Positions 8,475 through 18,475 of a stretch of DNA of 64,000 nucleotides are shown here, piece after piece; position 1 is the stretch's first letter; each line of letters begins with the position of its first letter. The position numbers and the translations under genes are program-made. The stretch is taken from assembly GCA_017550165.1 (NCBI GenBank), contig JAFZQH010000032.1:1-64000 (forward strand). Direction: 5' to 3'. The notes beneath the pieces were generated by a model. The model saw only the letters and a list, made by a program, of their open reading frames with translations, was not told the origin of the DNA and made no database searches. Source of the stretch: Lachnospiraceae bacterium. GTDB lineage: Bacteria > Bacillota > Clostridia > Lachnospirales > Lachnospiraceae.

Positions 8475-10649
8475 TTAGTCGTTAGCTATCAGTTCTGCAT
8501 AAGCTCCGCCTTTGGCGTAGAGCTGCTCATGGGTTCCACGCTCCACTACACGTCCTTTATCCAGGACTATGATCTCATCACAATCCCTTATAGTGGATAA
8601 GCGGTGGGCTATAACTATACATGTAATGCCTCGTTCCTTAATGGCATTAACCACTTCGAATTCCGTCCTGGCATCCAGGGCAGATGTGGCCTCATCCATA
8701 ATGATAATGGAGGGATCCTGGGCAAGAACCCTGGCTATCTCTATCCTCTGGCGCTGTCCGCCGGAGAGGTCCTTGCCGCCCTCCGTCAGCATCCCGTCAA
8801 AGGCACCTTCCCTGGCCAGGATGTCATCGTAGATATGAGCATCCTTAGCCGCCATGGTCACCTCAAATTCCTTCAGGGTTTCATTCCACATGCGGATATT
8901 GTTATCTATGGTATCCTCAAAGAGGACTATATCCTGGTCGACTACTGCAAGAGACCCGGTAAATACGGTCCGGTCGATCTCGGAGATGGGCTTGCCATCA
9001 AAGAGTATCTCCCCGCTCCAGGGCGCATACAAGCCTGAGATCAGCTTGGATAGTGTGGATTTGCCACAGCCCGATGTTCCTACAAAGGCCACTCTGCTGC
9101 CGGGAGCAAGGGTCATCGAGAAATCTTCAATAAGAGGCTCTCCAAGCCTTGAATAGCCGAAAGTGACATTCTTTAATTCCACGCTGCCCCCCAGTTTCTC
9201 GTAATTCACACCCTCTGCCGGTGCTTCATCGGAGAACAGCTTGTCGTCAGGGTAGTTCATAACATCATCCAGACGCTCCATATCAGTCCTCATCTCCTGG
9301 ATCACCTGACCTGCACTTATAAGGGTCATGGCCGGGGACATAAATGAACTTAAGAAGCCCTGAAATGTAACGATGGCGCCAAGTGTGAATTCGCCCTTCA
9401 TAACCAGCCATACACCTAATACCATAACCGCTGAATTAGCCAGGGTCAGAACGAGGCTCGGGACCATACCCAGAAACTGATTAAGGACCGTGTACTTAAC
9501 TGTCTGATTATTAACGGATGCCTGATAGCCGGCCCATCTGCAGAAGAAACCGTTCTCTGCTCCGGAGGCCTTAATGGTCTCGATCATCTGGATACCGGAA
9601 GCCGTAGCAGCGCCCAGCTTTCCCGCATCACGCATCTGAACACGGGTAATGTTAATCCTTTTAGCTGATATGATCTTGGATACGACAATGTTGACGGCGA
9701 CAGTAACAAGCCCCACTATAGTAAGAGGAATACTGTATCCTATCATCACAAAGATATAGAAGATCATCATTATGGCGTTAAATAAAAGTGGCGTAAATGT
9801 ATTCACCAGAGTCCCGGCAATATCGGAATTGGATATCTGACGCTGAAGGATATCACCTGAAAGCCTCTGGGAGAAGAATTCCATAGGCATCCTTAGGATC
9901 TTCCACATAAAGGTCGAGCTTCCCACCATGGCCATCTTTCCGTCGATCTTAAGCTGGTAAACTGCCTGTATCCAGGCTGCCGCTACCTGGGCAGCACAGA
10001 ATACCAGCATCAGGACGATAAATGACAGAAGAAGCTCCCTGTTTTCTCCTGTTATGAGCCTGTCCATAAAGAACTTGGAAAAGAGGGGGTTGATGATGCC
10101 GAATAAACACCCTATCATACAGGATATCATAAGGAAGGCCACAGCCTCTCCCGTTCCGGAGAGCCTTGCCCCGGCGAATTCCAGAGTGGATTTTCTCTTG
10201 CCCGAAGGTTCAAAATCCTCCCCCGGAGTTATCCGAAGGCATATTCCCGTAAAGGACTTGTCAAGCTCCTCCATGGTGACCTTGATCTCTCCCTGGGCGG
10301 GATCATTTATATATACAGTATTGCCCTTATATCCGTTAAGCACAACAAAATGATTGAAATTCCAATGGATGATGCAGGGATATTCAACCTCTGTCAAGAT
10401 AGCGGTCAGGTTGGCCCTGAACCCCTTAGCTTTAAAGCCGTAGCTTCTGGCGGCTTTCAGAATATTGCTGGCTTTGGAACCGTCCTTGCTGACACCGCAG
10501 TCCGCTCTGATCTGCTCTAAAGGTACCCACTTGCCGTAGTAAGCCATGACCATATCAAGGCAGGCAGCTCCGCACTCCAATGCTTCAAGCTGCATAACCA
10601 CCGGCACTTTTGCTCTTCCCTTTTTGATCGGTTGTTTTACCTTTACCAT
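8475..10649 (-). CDS. peptidase-containing ABC transporter (PCAT), C39 leader peptidase
   Basis: 724 residues. The N-terminal C39 domain has Q20, nucleophile C26 (LECGAACLDMVMAYYG), catalytic H100 (NHFVVLNGY) and D116 (INDPAQG). Membrane helices and an ABC ATPase follow (GTSGCGKST, SGGQRQR, IIIMDEATSALD). The enzyme cuts leaders after double-glycine sites and exports the core, which fits the VAGG site in the precursor of this locus. All catalytic residues are in place. It is the NHLM family member with peptidase (TIGR03796-like). Confidence 0.95.
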   Translation of the reverse strand: MVKVKQPIKKGRAKVPVVMQLEALECGAACLDMVMAYYGKWVPLEQIRADCGVSKDGSKASNILKAARSYGFKAKGFRANLTAILTEVEYPCIIHWNFNHFVVLNGYKGNTVYINDPAQGEIKVTMEELDKSFTGICLRITPGEDFEPSGKRKSTLEFAGARLSGTGEAVAFLMISCMIGCLFGIINPLFSKFFMDRLITGENRELLLSFIVLMLVFCAAQVAAAWIQAVYQLKIDGKMAMVGSSTFMWKILRMPMEFFSQRLSGDILQRQISNSDIAGTLVNTFTPLLFNAIMMIFYIFVMIGYSIPLTIVGLVTVAVNIVVSKIISAKRINITRVQMRDAGKLGAATASGIQMIETIKASGAENGFFCRWAGYQASVNNQTVKYTVLNQFLGMVPSLVLTLANSAVMVLGVWLVMKGEFTLGAIVTFQGFLSSFMSPAMTLISAGQVIQEMRTDMERLDDVMNYPDDKLFSDEAPAEGVNYEKLGGSVELKNVTFGYSRLGEPLIEDFSMTLAPGSRVAFVGTSGCGKSTLSKLISGLYAPWSGEILFDGKPISEIDRTVFTGSLAVVDQDIVLFEDTIDNNIRMWNETLKEFEVTMAAKDAHIYDDILAREGAFDGMLTEGGKDLSGGQRQRIEIARVLAQDPSIIIMDEATSALDARTEFEVVNAIKERGITCIVIAHRLSTIRDCDEIIVLDKGRVVERGTHEQLYAKGGAYAELIAND

Positions 10650-10661
10650 TTATTAAGGTCC

Positions 10662-11081
10662 TCAGCTTCCGAATAGTATTCCGAATAATCCTGTCTTTTT
10701 GTAACATACCTTGGCAGGGTATGTTCCGTCTTTCATTTCCGTAGCTGCTACTGCAAGGATCCGGTCAGGATCAGAGGTCTCTACTTTACTGATGGCAGCA
10801 GAACCGCCTTCAACCTCTATTATCATACCCTCAGCTACATTCTTCGCTGCCTTTGCATCCTCAAAGGATACTGTCATGGTGCCGTTCTTAACCTCTGCCG
10901 TCCCGGAGGCAAAGCTGCCGACATTAATAAAAAATCCCCAGACCAGCATACCTACCAGCAGTGCAGCCACTGCAAGGAGAACTACCCACACACCGGGTTT
11001 GGTAACCTTAAGGTAGTCGTTGAGCTGTTCCGGAGAAGTGATCCGTTTAACGGATGTTTCCCTGTATAATTTATTTTCCAT
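10662..11081 (-). CDS. short HlyD/NHLM-type secretion adaptor
   Basis: 139 residues with one membrane helix near residues 30-52 (VWVVLLAVAALLVGMLVWG) preceded by ETSVKRITSPEQLNDYLKV, the typical cytosolic start of NHLM secretion proteins. The rest is a small extracytoplasmic domain of strands. HlyD-like adaptors are usually three times longer with coiled coils; this one lacks the hairpin and is close to a minimal version. Being directly upstream of the PCAT gene (12-bp gap) supports a role as the exporter's outer-face partner. Confidence 0.82.
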   Translation of the reverse strand: MENKLYRETSVKRITSPEQLNDYLKVTKPGVWVVLLAVAALLVGMLVWGFFINVGSFASGTAEVKNGTMTVSFEDAKAAKNVAEGMIIEVEGGSAAISKVETSDPDRILAVAATEMKDGTYPAKVCYKKTGLFGILFGS

Positions 11082-11125
11082 AAAGGCATTCCCCCTGATT
11101 TGTTAAAAAAATCCCCAACAGAATA

Positions 11126-11134
11126 ATTATAGCA
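11126..11134 (-). promoter_or_regulatory. extended -10 promoter for the export genes
   Basis: On the minus strand TGC-TATAAT lies about 45 bp before the adaptor start, in the only sizeable gap (83 bp, 11082-11164) within the locus. The -35 region is poor (TTTCTT with 17-bp spacing), but the extended TGN motif can compensate. It would allow the transporter, STAS, maturase and precursor genes to be expressed apart from the phosphatase genes. Confidence 0.5.
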
Positions 11135-11164
11135 TAGCTTTTGATATTAAGAAACCTATTATTA

Positions 11165-13801
11165 TCAAGGCTCTTGAGATATTTTCTTCCTGATGGCCAG
11201 CATATTCTGCCCGTCCTTAAACTTGTAGGTCACATCATCCATGGACTTTCTGACCAGGTGGATACCTAAGCCTCCCCTTTTTCGCGCCTTTGCGGGCAGC
11301 GTCACATCAGGCTTGGCAGCCTCCAGGGGGTTAAATGGTATGCCCCTATCAATAAAGGTGATAATAACCTCTCTGCCACCGGGCAGGGTCTCAAACCTTA
11401 CTGTGGCCATTCCCTTCTCTCCCTCACCATATGCATAATGAGCTATATTACCAAAAATCTCATCCACCGCTATGTCTATCTGACCCTTAGCCGTAACGGG
11501 GCAGTCCAGAGATAAGAGCTTCCCGTCTATAAACTCTATCACCGGATCCAGGCTCTCAACCTTAGCCTCCAGGGTGATCTCAGATGCATCGCCCGCTTTA
11601 CCTTCTTCGGAAATAAGGTCTTCCCCGCTCCCGGCAGGACCCCTGTACTCGATACAGAGCATGGTCAGGTCGTCAAACTGTTCCGCATCTCCCACAAAGG
11701 AGCGTACATGGGCATCTACTCCCGCAAGTATTTCCTCCACGGAACCCTCTTTTACCGCATTAAGAGCATCCAGGGTCCTCTCCATTCCGAAGAGCTTTTC
11801 GGCGGCGTCAGTAGCTTCCGGCACACCGTCAGTGTATACGAAGAGCTTTGATCCCGGCCTCATTGTTATCTCGTAATCAGTGTATTTCATATTCTTTTTG
11901 GCTCCGACTACGAAACCGTGCTTATCCTTGATGATCTCAAAGTCGCCCTCAGGCTCCTTTAGGATGGGATATTCATGGCCTGCGTTGGAAGCCGTAAGGA
12001 CTCCGGTATTAATATCAAGGATCCCTATCCATACAGTAACAAACATTTTCTCCCGGTTATTCGAGCAGATGAGGTTATTGACATCTTCCAATACCGCTTT
12101 GGCGTCACGCTTGGCTATGATCTGTCCTTGGATCATGCTCTTTGCCATCATCATAAACATAGCCGCCGGCACGCCTTTTCCCGACACATCCGCCATAACC
12201 ATGGCAAAATGCTCCTCACCGGCGAAGAAGAAATCGTAGAAATCTCCCCCCACCTCCTTTGCAGGTGTCATGGAAGCATATATGTCAAACTCATCCCTTT
12301 CGGGAAATGCAGGAAAAATGTTGGGCAGCATATCTGCCTGTATCCTGGTTGCAAGAGAGAGTTCGGCCTTTACCCGCTCTTTCTCCGACATTTCATCAAC
12401 TATCTCATCAACGTAGTCTCTCATCCTTGCGGCCTGGGCTTCAAAGCTCTCAGCAAGGACCTGTATCTCATCACCTGTCTTATACTCGTCTTCCATTTCA
12501 AAAAACATGTTAACACCGCTGAATTCACGGAGCTGATCTGTCATCAGAGTAATGGGCGCTGCTCTCTTTTTTGCCCTCTTACTTACTACATGGGTTGAAA
12601 GGGCTATTATACCAAGGATCGCTAATGTTGCAAGAATGACAGATACGTTAAATGCAGCGTTCTCCCCGGCGAGGATATACTGAGAGTTCTTCTCCAATCC
12701 CCGGAGAAGATCATTTGCCGGCTCCATTACTTCATTTACCGATACGAAAATAACCTGCGCCCATTTTGATGTGGGAATAAATCCGTAGGCGGCATAGTAC
12801 TCCTCCCCGTCAACATGAACGCGGCTGATCCCTGTTTCGCCGGAAAGGCACTTATCAATAACCTTCCCCAGTTCAGGGTTAACCACTTCTCTTACATCCT
12901 TGGCCGTATCCGCGGTCTGTTTTAATTCCCCGGTTTTTCTGGTAGATAATGAAAGCTGGCCTTCGCTACTTACGAGTATGGCAAATCCGGATCCTCCTAT
13001 CTCACGTCCGACCATATAGTCTGCCAGGGCATCTACCTCATAGCTGCCCTCCAGTACAGCCACCAGTCTCCCATCCACATAAACCGGCATACTGTATACT
13101 ACTTCATTGATCCCATATAATTCACTGCTGAGGATAGCAGTAAAATACACATCTCCCTTTTCAACGGCCCCCTTGTACCAGGGCCTTTCTGTTGCCTTAT
13201 ATGTCCTTACATTCCCATTCTCATCAACTTTTCTGTCCGAATTTCTGTCGACTGATAAAGTTACCCCATCAGGGGTAGAGATAAAACAATCCACCGAATA
13301 ATCAACAGACGTGGCTATTTCCCTCATAATGGGCTCTAAATTCGCCAGCCGCTGCATCATTTCATATGTGGACGGGCTGATATTCTCATATCCGTCGGAA
13401 GAGAGCAGCTGTAATGCCGGGGTATCCTTATTCTCCTTCTTGGGAGGTGATATTTCTTTTCTTTCGAAGGCTTCAGGATATTTAAACACTTCTTCTACCA
13501 TACTCTTAAGAGCTATCAGATCATCCCTCGGTGTGATAAACTCATCTTCCGTTCTCTCTACTGCCGATTTAATAAGGGTTTTTAAGTTTTCCTCCGTAAT
13601 ATCTGTCATGGATTTACCGGAGTTATCGGATACGATCTCCAACTGCCGTTTTTCTCCGTCGGTTGCCATTTTCAAAATGCCTGATAAATGGACAGCAAAA
13701 ACCACCATGAAGATAATTCCCATGGTAAGTACAAAAACCACAACCATACGTATCATTTTCCACGCAAGTCCTCTATTTTTCAGGGTTGAAGCTTTATCCA
13801 T
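11165..13801 (-). CDS. membrane sensor SpoIIE/RsbU-type phosphatase fused to RsbW-like kinase domain
   Basis: 878 residues. Order: membrane helix (about 18-37), large extracytoplasmic dCache-like sensor, second helix (about 385-405), HAMP-like linker (DEYKTGDEIQVLAESF), coiled segment, PP2C/SpoIIE phosphatase (EVGGDFYDFF, MADVSGKGVPAAMFM, SNAGHEYP, VYTDGVPEA, QFDDLTMLCIEY) and a C-terminal GHKL ATPase like RsbW (VDEIFGNIAHYAY, DRGIPFNPL, GLGIHLVRKSMD). A phosphatase and its opposing kinase thus share one chain. The start ATG overlaps the stop of the upstream paralogue (TGATG), with AAAGGAG before it. The likely target is the STAS protein of the same operon. Confidence 0.9.
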   Translation of the reverse strand: MDKASTLKNRGLAWKMIRMVVVFVLTMGIIFMVVFAVHLSGILKMATDGEKRQLEIVSDNSGKSMTDITEENLKTLIKSAVERTEDEFITPRDDLIALKSMVEEVFKYPEAFERKEISPPKKENKDTPALQLLSSDGYENISPSTYEMMQRLANLEPIMREIATSVDYSVDCFISTPDGVTLSVDRNSDRKVDENGNVRTYKATERPWYKGAVEKGDVYFTAILSSELYGINEVVYSMPVYVDGRLVAVLEGSYEVDALADYMVGREIGGSGFAILVSSEGQLSLSTRKTGELKQTADTAKDVREVVNPELGKVIDKCLSGETGISRVHVDGEEYYAAYGFIPTSKWAQVIFVSVNEVMEPANDLLRGLEKNSQYILAGENAAFNVSVILATLAILGIIALSTHVVSKRAKKRAAPITLMTDQLREFSGVNMFFEMEDEYKTGDEIQVLAESFEAQAARMRDYVDEIVDEMSEKERVKAELSLATRIQADMLPNIFPAFPERDEFDIYASMTPAKEVGGDFYDFFFAGEEHFAMVMADVSGKGVPAAMFMMMAKSMIQGQIIAKRDAKAVLEDVNNLICSNNREKMFVTVWIGILDINTGVLTASNAGHEYPILKEPEGDFEIIKDKHGFVVGAKKNMKYTDYEITMRPGSKLFVYTDGVPEATDAAEKLFGMERTLDALNAVKEGSVEEILAGVDAHVRSFVGDAEQFDDLTMLCIEYRGPAGSGEDLISEEGKAGDASEITLEAKVESLDPVIEFIDGKLLSLDCPVTAKGQIDIAVDEIFGNIAHYAYGEGEKGMATVRFETLPGGREVIITFIDRGIPFNPLEAAKPDVTLPAKARKRGGLGIHLVRKSMDDVTYKFKDGQNMLAIRKKISQEP

Positions 13802-15990
13802 CAGGCCTTCTCCTTTATTGGTCCCTCCGGCCCATAGTATTCTATACAGAGCATGGTCAGATCATCGAACTGCTCTGCCCCACCGACAAAGTCCCTTACC
13901 GCGTTGTCTACACCCGCCAATATCTCTTCCGGGGAAGAATCCGGGACCATATTCAGGGCATTAACCGTCCTCTCCATTCCGAAAAGCTCATTTTGTGAGT
14001 TCATTGCCTCCGGCACTCCGTCTGTGTAAACAAAAAGCTTAGAGCCCGGCTTCATCTCAATCTCATAGTTGGTGTATTTCATATTCTTTTTACCGCCGAT
14101 AACGAAGCCATGCTTGTCCTTTATTATCTCAAATCTTCCTCCGGGCTCCTTAAATATAGGGTACTCATGTCCCGCATTAGAGGCGATCATCACGCCGGTT
14201 TTAAGATCTAATATTCCAACCCATACGGTTACGAACATCTTCTCCCTGTTATTGGAGCAGATGATATTATTAACATTTTCCAAAACAGTCTTTGCATCAT
14301 AATGAGCTACCAGCTGGCTCTGGATCATGGTCTTTGCCATCATCATAAACATAGCTGCGGGAACTCCCTTACCCGACACATCCGCCATAACCATGGCAAG
14401 CCGGTCATCCCCTGCGAAAAAGAAGTCATAAAAATCGCCTCCCACCTCTTTGGCCGGAGTCATGGATGCATATATGTTAAACTCAGATCGGTCCGGAAAG
14501 GCAGGGAACTTGCTGGGCAGCATATCCGCCTGGATCTTGGTAGCCAGAGAAAGCTCTGTATTAACCCGCTCCTTCTCGGACATGATGGTTACCATCTCGT
14601 TAACGTAGTCCTTCATCTTATGGGTGAGGGCCCCGAAGCTTTCTGCCAGCACCTGTATCTCATCACCGGTTTTATACTCATCCTTTACTTCAAAAGTCAT
14701 ATTGTCGCCCGAAAGCTGATGAACCTGATCAGCCATTCCGGCAAGGGGCAGGGCACGTCTCTTGGCCGTTTCGCTCACGATTATAATGCCTGCGGCCAAT
14801 ATAATGATCAGTATGATCATTGCTATTAAGGCCGATTTCGAGACCTCTGAATTTTGTTCCTTCATTACATTGACTGATACATCATTCATCTGTGCAAGGA
14901 GCTCATCAGTGGGTTCCATAACCTCTTTTACGGATACGAAAATGATCTGCTCCCATCCGTAGGAGCGCATGTAGCCGTATGCAGCGTAGTATTCTTCTCC
15001 GTCAACCGTAACTATGCTTACACCGGTTTCTCCGGACAGACCCTTGCTTATCACTTCCTTAAGCTGTGGATTAACCACCGTCCGCAGGTCCTGCTCAAGA
15101 TCAATATCTTTGCCTAATTCACCGGTCTCTCTGGGAGTACACACAAGCTGGCCTTTATCGCTGATAAGAACGGTAAATCCCGTCTTTCCGAAATTGCGTC
15201 CTTCAAGAAGCTCCGTGAAGAGTTCTGTCTTCAATGATCCTTGCAGGACTGCCACCAGCTCATTATCTACATATACCGGAGCCGCATATGCTACTTCATC
15301 AAAACCGAAAAATATACTGTGTATGGGATAGAAATAGACTTCCCCCCGCTCTATGGCCCCTTTATACCAGATCTGCTCGGTACAATCTAGGGAGATGATG
15401 CTGCCGTCTTCCATGATCTTCTTATCCGCCAGCCTGTCCATATCAAGGGCAAGGCCGTCCATGGTAGCCACACCTATATCAACGTTATAGTCATTCTTTA
15501 TAAGGAATTCCCGGAGAAGGGGCTCTAAGTTGGCAAGCCTTTCCGCCTTTTCCATAGCTTCAGGTCTTATGTTTTCATAACCATTCGGACAAAGAAGCTG
15601 CAATGATGGCACTCCGGCATCTTCCGCCCTCGGGGGATGTATGCTTCTTCTTGCGTAGTTTTCCGGATGGCGGAATATATCTGCCACTTGATTTTGCAGA
15701 GTTTTCATAACATGGCCTGCCTTCCAGAACTCATCATCTGTTTTATCCGCGGCCCATTTGATACGGGCTCTTAGATTCTCCTCGATTACAGATGTAAGGG
15801 ATTCTTTGGAAAGACCTGCCACCAGCTGCAGCTGATCGGTTTCATCCGCTCTTAAGACTAACTGGAGCGCTCCTAACTGGATACCGAAAACGGTAAGAAA
15901 AGTAAGGCCCATGACAAGAGCGAAAATGACAAAAACCTTTATCATTTTCCCGGCTATTCCTTTAGTGATCAAGGATGATCTCTCGTTCAT
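13801..15990 (-). CDS. membrane sensor SpoIIE/RsbU-type phosphatase
   Basis: 729 residues from the ATG at 15990, which is preceded by AAAGGAG; a longer reading from 16020 would run into mutS2. Same order as the downstream paralogue: helix, extracytoplasmic Cache-type sensor, helix, HAMP-like linker, PP2C phosphatase (EVGGDFYDFFFAG, ADVSGKGVPAAMFM, SNAGHEYP, YTDGVPEA), but no RsbW-like domain. The two phosphatase domains are very alike, so this is a tandem duplication with the sensors diverged. The proteins should respond to different extracellular cues and dephosphorylate a STAS protein. Confidence 0.9.
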   Translation of the reverse strand: MNERSSLITKGIAGKMIKVFVIFALVMGLTFLTVFGIQLGALQLVLRADETDQLQLVAGLSKESLTSVIEENLRARIKWAADKTDDEFWKAGHVMKTLQNQVADIFRHPENYARRSIHPPRAEDAGVPSLQLLCPNGYENIRPEAMEKAERLANLEPLLREFLIKNDYNVDIGVATMDGLALDMDRLADKKIMEDGSIISLDCTEQIWYKGAIERGEVYFYPIHSIFFGFDEVAYAAPVYVDNELVAVLQGSLKTELFTELLEGRNFGKTGFTVLISDKGQLVCTPRETGELGKDIDLEQDLRTVVNPQLKEVISKGLSGETGVSIVTVDGEEYYAAYGYMRSYGWEQIIFVSVKEVMEPTDELLAQMNDVSVNVMKEQNSEVSKSALIAMIILIIILAAGIIIVSETAKRRALPLAGMADQVHQLSGDNMTFEVKDEYKTGDEIQVLAESFGALTHKMKDYVNEMVTIMSEKERVNTELSLATKIQADMLPSKFPAFPDRSEFNIYASMTPAKEVGGDFYDFFFAGDDRLAMVMADVSGKGVPAAMFMMMAKTMIQSQLVAHYDAKTVLENVNNIICSNNREKMFVTVWVGILDLKTGVMIASNAGHEYPIFKEPGGRFEIIKDKHGFVIGGKKNMKYTNYEIEMKPGSKLFVYTDGVPEAMNSQNELFGMERTVNALNMVPDSSPEEILAGVDNAVRDFVGGAEQFDDLTMLCIEYYGPEGPIKEKA

Positions 15991-16003
15991 GGGCTTCTCC
16001 TTT

Positions 16004-18382
16004 CTACTTAAATTCCACAATTGTTACCCCGGTGTCGCCTTCACCGAATTCGCCCAGCCGGAAGCTTTTGACATATTTACATTTCCGCAGGGCCTTATGA
16101 ACGGCGTCTCTGAGGGCACCGGTTCCTCGGCCGTGGACTATGCGAACCGAAGACAGATGGGCCAGATAGGCGTCATCCAGGTATTTCTCCAGAATGGAAG
16201 TGCCTTCGTCTGTAGTCTTTCCGATGATATTAAGCTCCGTGGAAACAGAGGCAGACTTATTCATCTTGATCTTGCCGGAGCCGGTCTTGGTCAGATTGGG
16301 AGCGGTAACGTCCGGTTCGTCAAGGAGCTCTAAGTCATTAATGTTTACCTGAGATCTGAGGATCCCCATCTGAACATATGGGTCACCTTTATCGTTGGGT
16401 TTGGTCTGTACTGTACCTTTGAGATTAAGGCTTAGGACCATAACGCTGTCTCCGGGCTTGAAATCTGCGGGCTTGTTTTTTTTATTTGATTGCTTCTTAG
16501 TAGTATCGGACAGCTTACTGTTTGTGGAATTGTTCTTATTGCCCACATCCGAGCGGAGACGTTCAAGCTCCTTTATATCAACTTTGCCGTTTGCAAGCTT
16601 GTTGATATCTTTTATGGTTTTATCAGCGTATTCTTTGGCTTCGCGAAGTATTGCGGCAGCCTGTTCGTTGGCTTCTCTTATGACGGCATCCCGTCGGGCG
16701 GCAAGATTGCTTTCTTTTTCTTCAAGCTTTGACCTGAGGCTTTCTATTTCTTTTTTATGTTCTTCGGTTTCCAGTCTTTCATTTTCAATGGTGGCGCGGT
16801 CTTCCTCCAGATGGGAGATAAGGTCTTCGAAGCTCTGGGCACCCTCGTCGATCTTTTCCTTCGCCCGGTTTATGATCCCGTCTGCCAGACCAAGCTTGGA
16901 GGATATGGCAAAGGCGTTACTCTTTCCGGGAATGCCTATAAGAAGGCGATATGTGGGACTTAATGTTTCTACATTAAACTCGCAGCAGGCATTCTCTACA
17001 CCTTTCGTGGACAGGGCATAGACTTTAAGCTCGCTGTAATGGGTTGTAGCCATGGTAAGTATCCCCCGTTCGTGTAGATAGGGGAGGATGGCGGTAGCAA
17101 GAGCCGCGCCCTCCGTGGGGTCCGTGCCGGCACCCAGCTCGTCGAAAAGCACCAGGCTGTTGTAATTAACCTCCTTTAGGATAGAAACAATGTTGGTCAT
17201 ATGAGCCGAGAAGGTGGACAGACTTTGCTCGATACTCTGTTCATCTCCGATATCCGCAAATATATGGTCGAATACATTGAACTCCGAATGGTCATTTGCC
17301 GGAACGTGAAGGCCGGACTGGGCCATGAGGGTAAGTAGTCCTACAGTTTTAAGGGAGACGGTTTTACCGCCGGTATTGGGTCCCGTGATGATAAGATGTG
17401 CATAATCCTCCCCCAAAGGCACACTTATGGGGATAACCTTTGCTGGGTCAATGAGGGGGTGACGCCCCTTTTTGATGTTGATACGTCGGTCGGTATTCAT
17501 CTCCGGCCTTGTAGCGTTCATTTTCCTGGCAAGGGCAGCCCTTGCGAAAATGAAGTCCAGCCGGACCAGGATATTGTAATCGGCTTCTATCTCCGCGGTA
17601 TGCTCTCCCACTTCGGAGCTTAGGTTACCGAGGACGATCTCGATCTCTTTTTCCTCCTGTATAAGAAGCTCCTTCAGCTCGTTATTGAGCTTGACTATGG
17701 ACATGGGCTCGATAAAGACGGTGGAGCCGGAGCCGGATTGGTCGTGGATCATGCCGGGGACCTGGGATTTGTATTCAGCCTTAACGGGGATGCAGTAACG
17801 GTCTCCCCGCATGGTTATAACATTATCCTGAAGGTAGGTCCGCATGGTTGAGCTGTTAAGGATAGATGTTATCTGGGTGCGGATCTTATCATTGATATTT
17901 CTTATAGAGCGTCGCACGTTCTTTAATCCGCTGCTGGCATCATCAGCGATCTCTTCCGCGGAAATGATACATCTTCTGATATTACCGGAGATAAGGGATA
18001 GGGGCTCCAAGGCCGCAAAATAAGAAGACAGGCTGTCTGTCTCGTCGCTTTCCCGCTCTCCCCTGGAGTAAGACTTAGCCCGGCCGGCGGTCTCTAAGAG
18101 CTGGGCAATCTTAAGAAGCTCGGATGCGGAAATAGATCCTCCGATATCCAAGTGTTTGATACTTCCCCGGATGTTGCCCGTACCGGAAAGGCCTAAGTTT
18201 CCCTGCTTAAAGATCCTTGAGAGAGCATCGGCTGTCTCTGTCTGAAGACGGTTGATCTCACCAATGTCCGTTAGGGGAACAAGATCCCGGCAGAGAGCCC
18301 TCCCGCCTTCGCAGGAAGCCTCTTCTTCAAGGAGCTTTATGATCTTATTGAATTCCAGTGTGTTAAGAGTTTCGGCTTTCAT
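16004..18382 (-). CDS. mutS2: endonuclease MutS2
   Basis: 792 residues from ATG 18382 (MKAETLNTLEFNKI), the usual MutS2 start; the frame extends 21 codons further to a TTG without a ribosome site. It has the MutS core and ATPase (ITGPNTGGKTVSLKTVGL, LFDELGAGTDPTEG), a long Glu/Lys coiled coil, and a C-terminal Smr nuclease domain (IVHGRGTGALRDAVH). MutS2 acts on branched DNA, limiting recombination, and on collided ribosomes. It lacks the mismatch-recognition domain I of MutS. The stop is 13 bp before the phosphatase gene, so read-through into the RiPP locus is likely. Confidence 0.95.
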   Translation of the reverse strand: MKAETLNTLEFNKIIKLLEEEASCEGGRALCRDLVPLTDIGEINRLQTETADALSRIFKQGNLGLSGTGNIRGSIKHLDIGGSISASELLKIAQLLETAGRAKSYSRGERESDETDSLSSYFAALEPLSLISGNIRRCIISAEEIADDASSGLKNVRRSIRNINDKIRTQITSILNSSTMRTYLQDNVITMRGDRYCIPVKAEYKSQVPGMIHDQSGSGSTVFIEPMSIVKLNNELKELLIQEEKEIEIVLGNLSSEVGEHTAEIEADYNILVRLDFIFARAALARKMNATRPEMNTDRRINIKKGRHPLIDPAKVIPISVPLGEDYAHLIITGPNTGGKTVSLKTVGLLTLMAQSGLHVPANDHSEFNVFDHIFADIGDEQSIEQSLSTFSAHMTNIVSILKEVNYNSLVLFDELGAGTDPTEGAALATAILPYLHERGILTMATTHYSELKVYALSTKGVENACCEFNVETLSPTYRLLIGIPGKSNAFAISSKLGLADGIINRAKEKIDEGAQSFEDLISHLEEDRATIENERLETEEHKKEIESLRSKLEEKESNLAARRDAVIREANEQAAAILREAKEYADKTIKDINKLANGKVDIKELERLRSDVGNKNNSTNSKLSDTTKKQSNKKNKPADFKPGDSVMVLSLNLKGTVQTKPNDKGDPYVQMGILRSQVNINDLELLDEPDVTAPNLTKTGSGKIKMNKSASVSTELNIIGKTTDEGTSILEKYLDDAYLAHLSSVRIVHGRGTGALRDAVHKALRKCKYVKSFRLGEFGEGDTGVTIVEFK

Positions 18383-18475
18383 AAAATCATTATATTTAAA
18401 AGGGTTAAATGTTTCAATACACATGTAAGTGCTATTGTGGTGCAATAATCCAATCAGAACGAAAGGTAAGGACAG

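Noticed and set aside
11165-15990. the two phosphatase genes as an assembly duplication
   Set aside because: The sensor parts differ strongly and only one has the RsbW-like domain, so they are true paralogues.
18383-18445. 21 extra codons at the start of mutS2 (TTG start)
   Set aside because: No ribosome site and no similarity to MutS2 starts; ATG 18382 gives the normal beginning.
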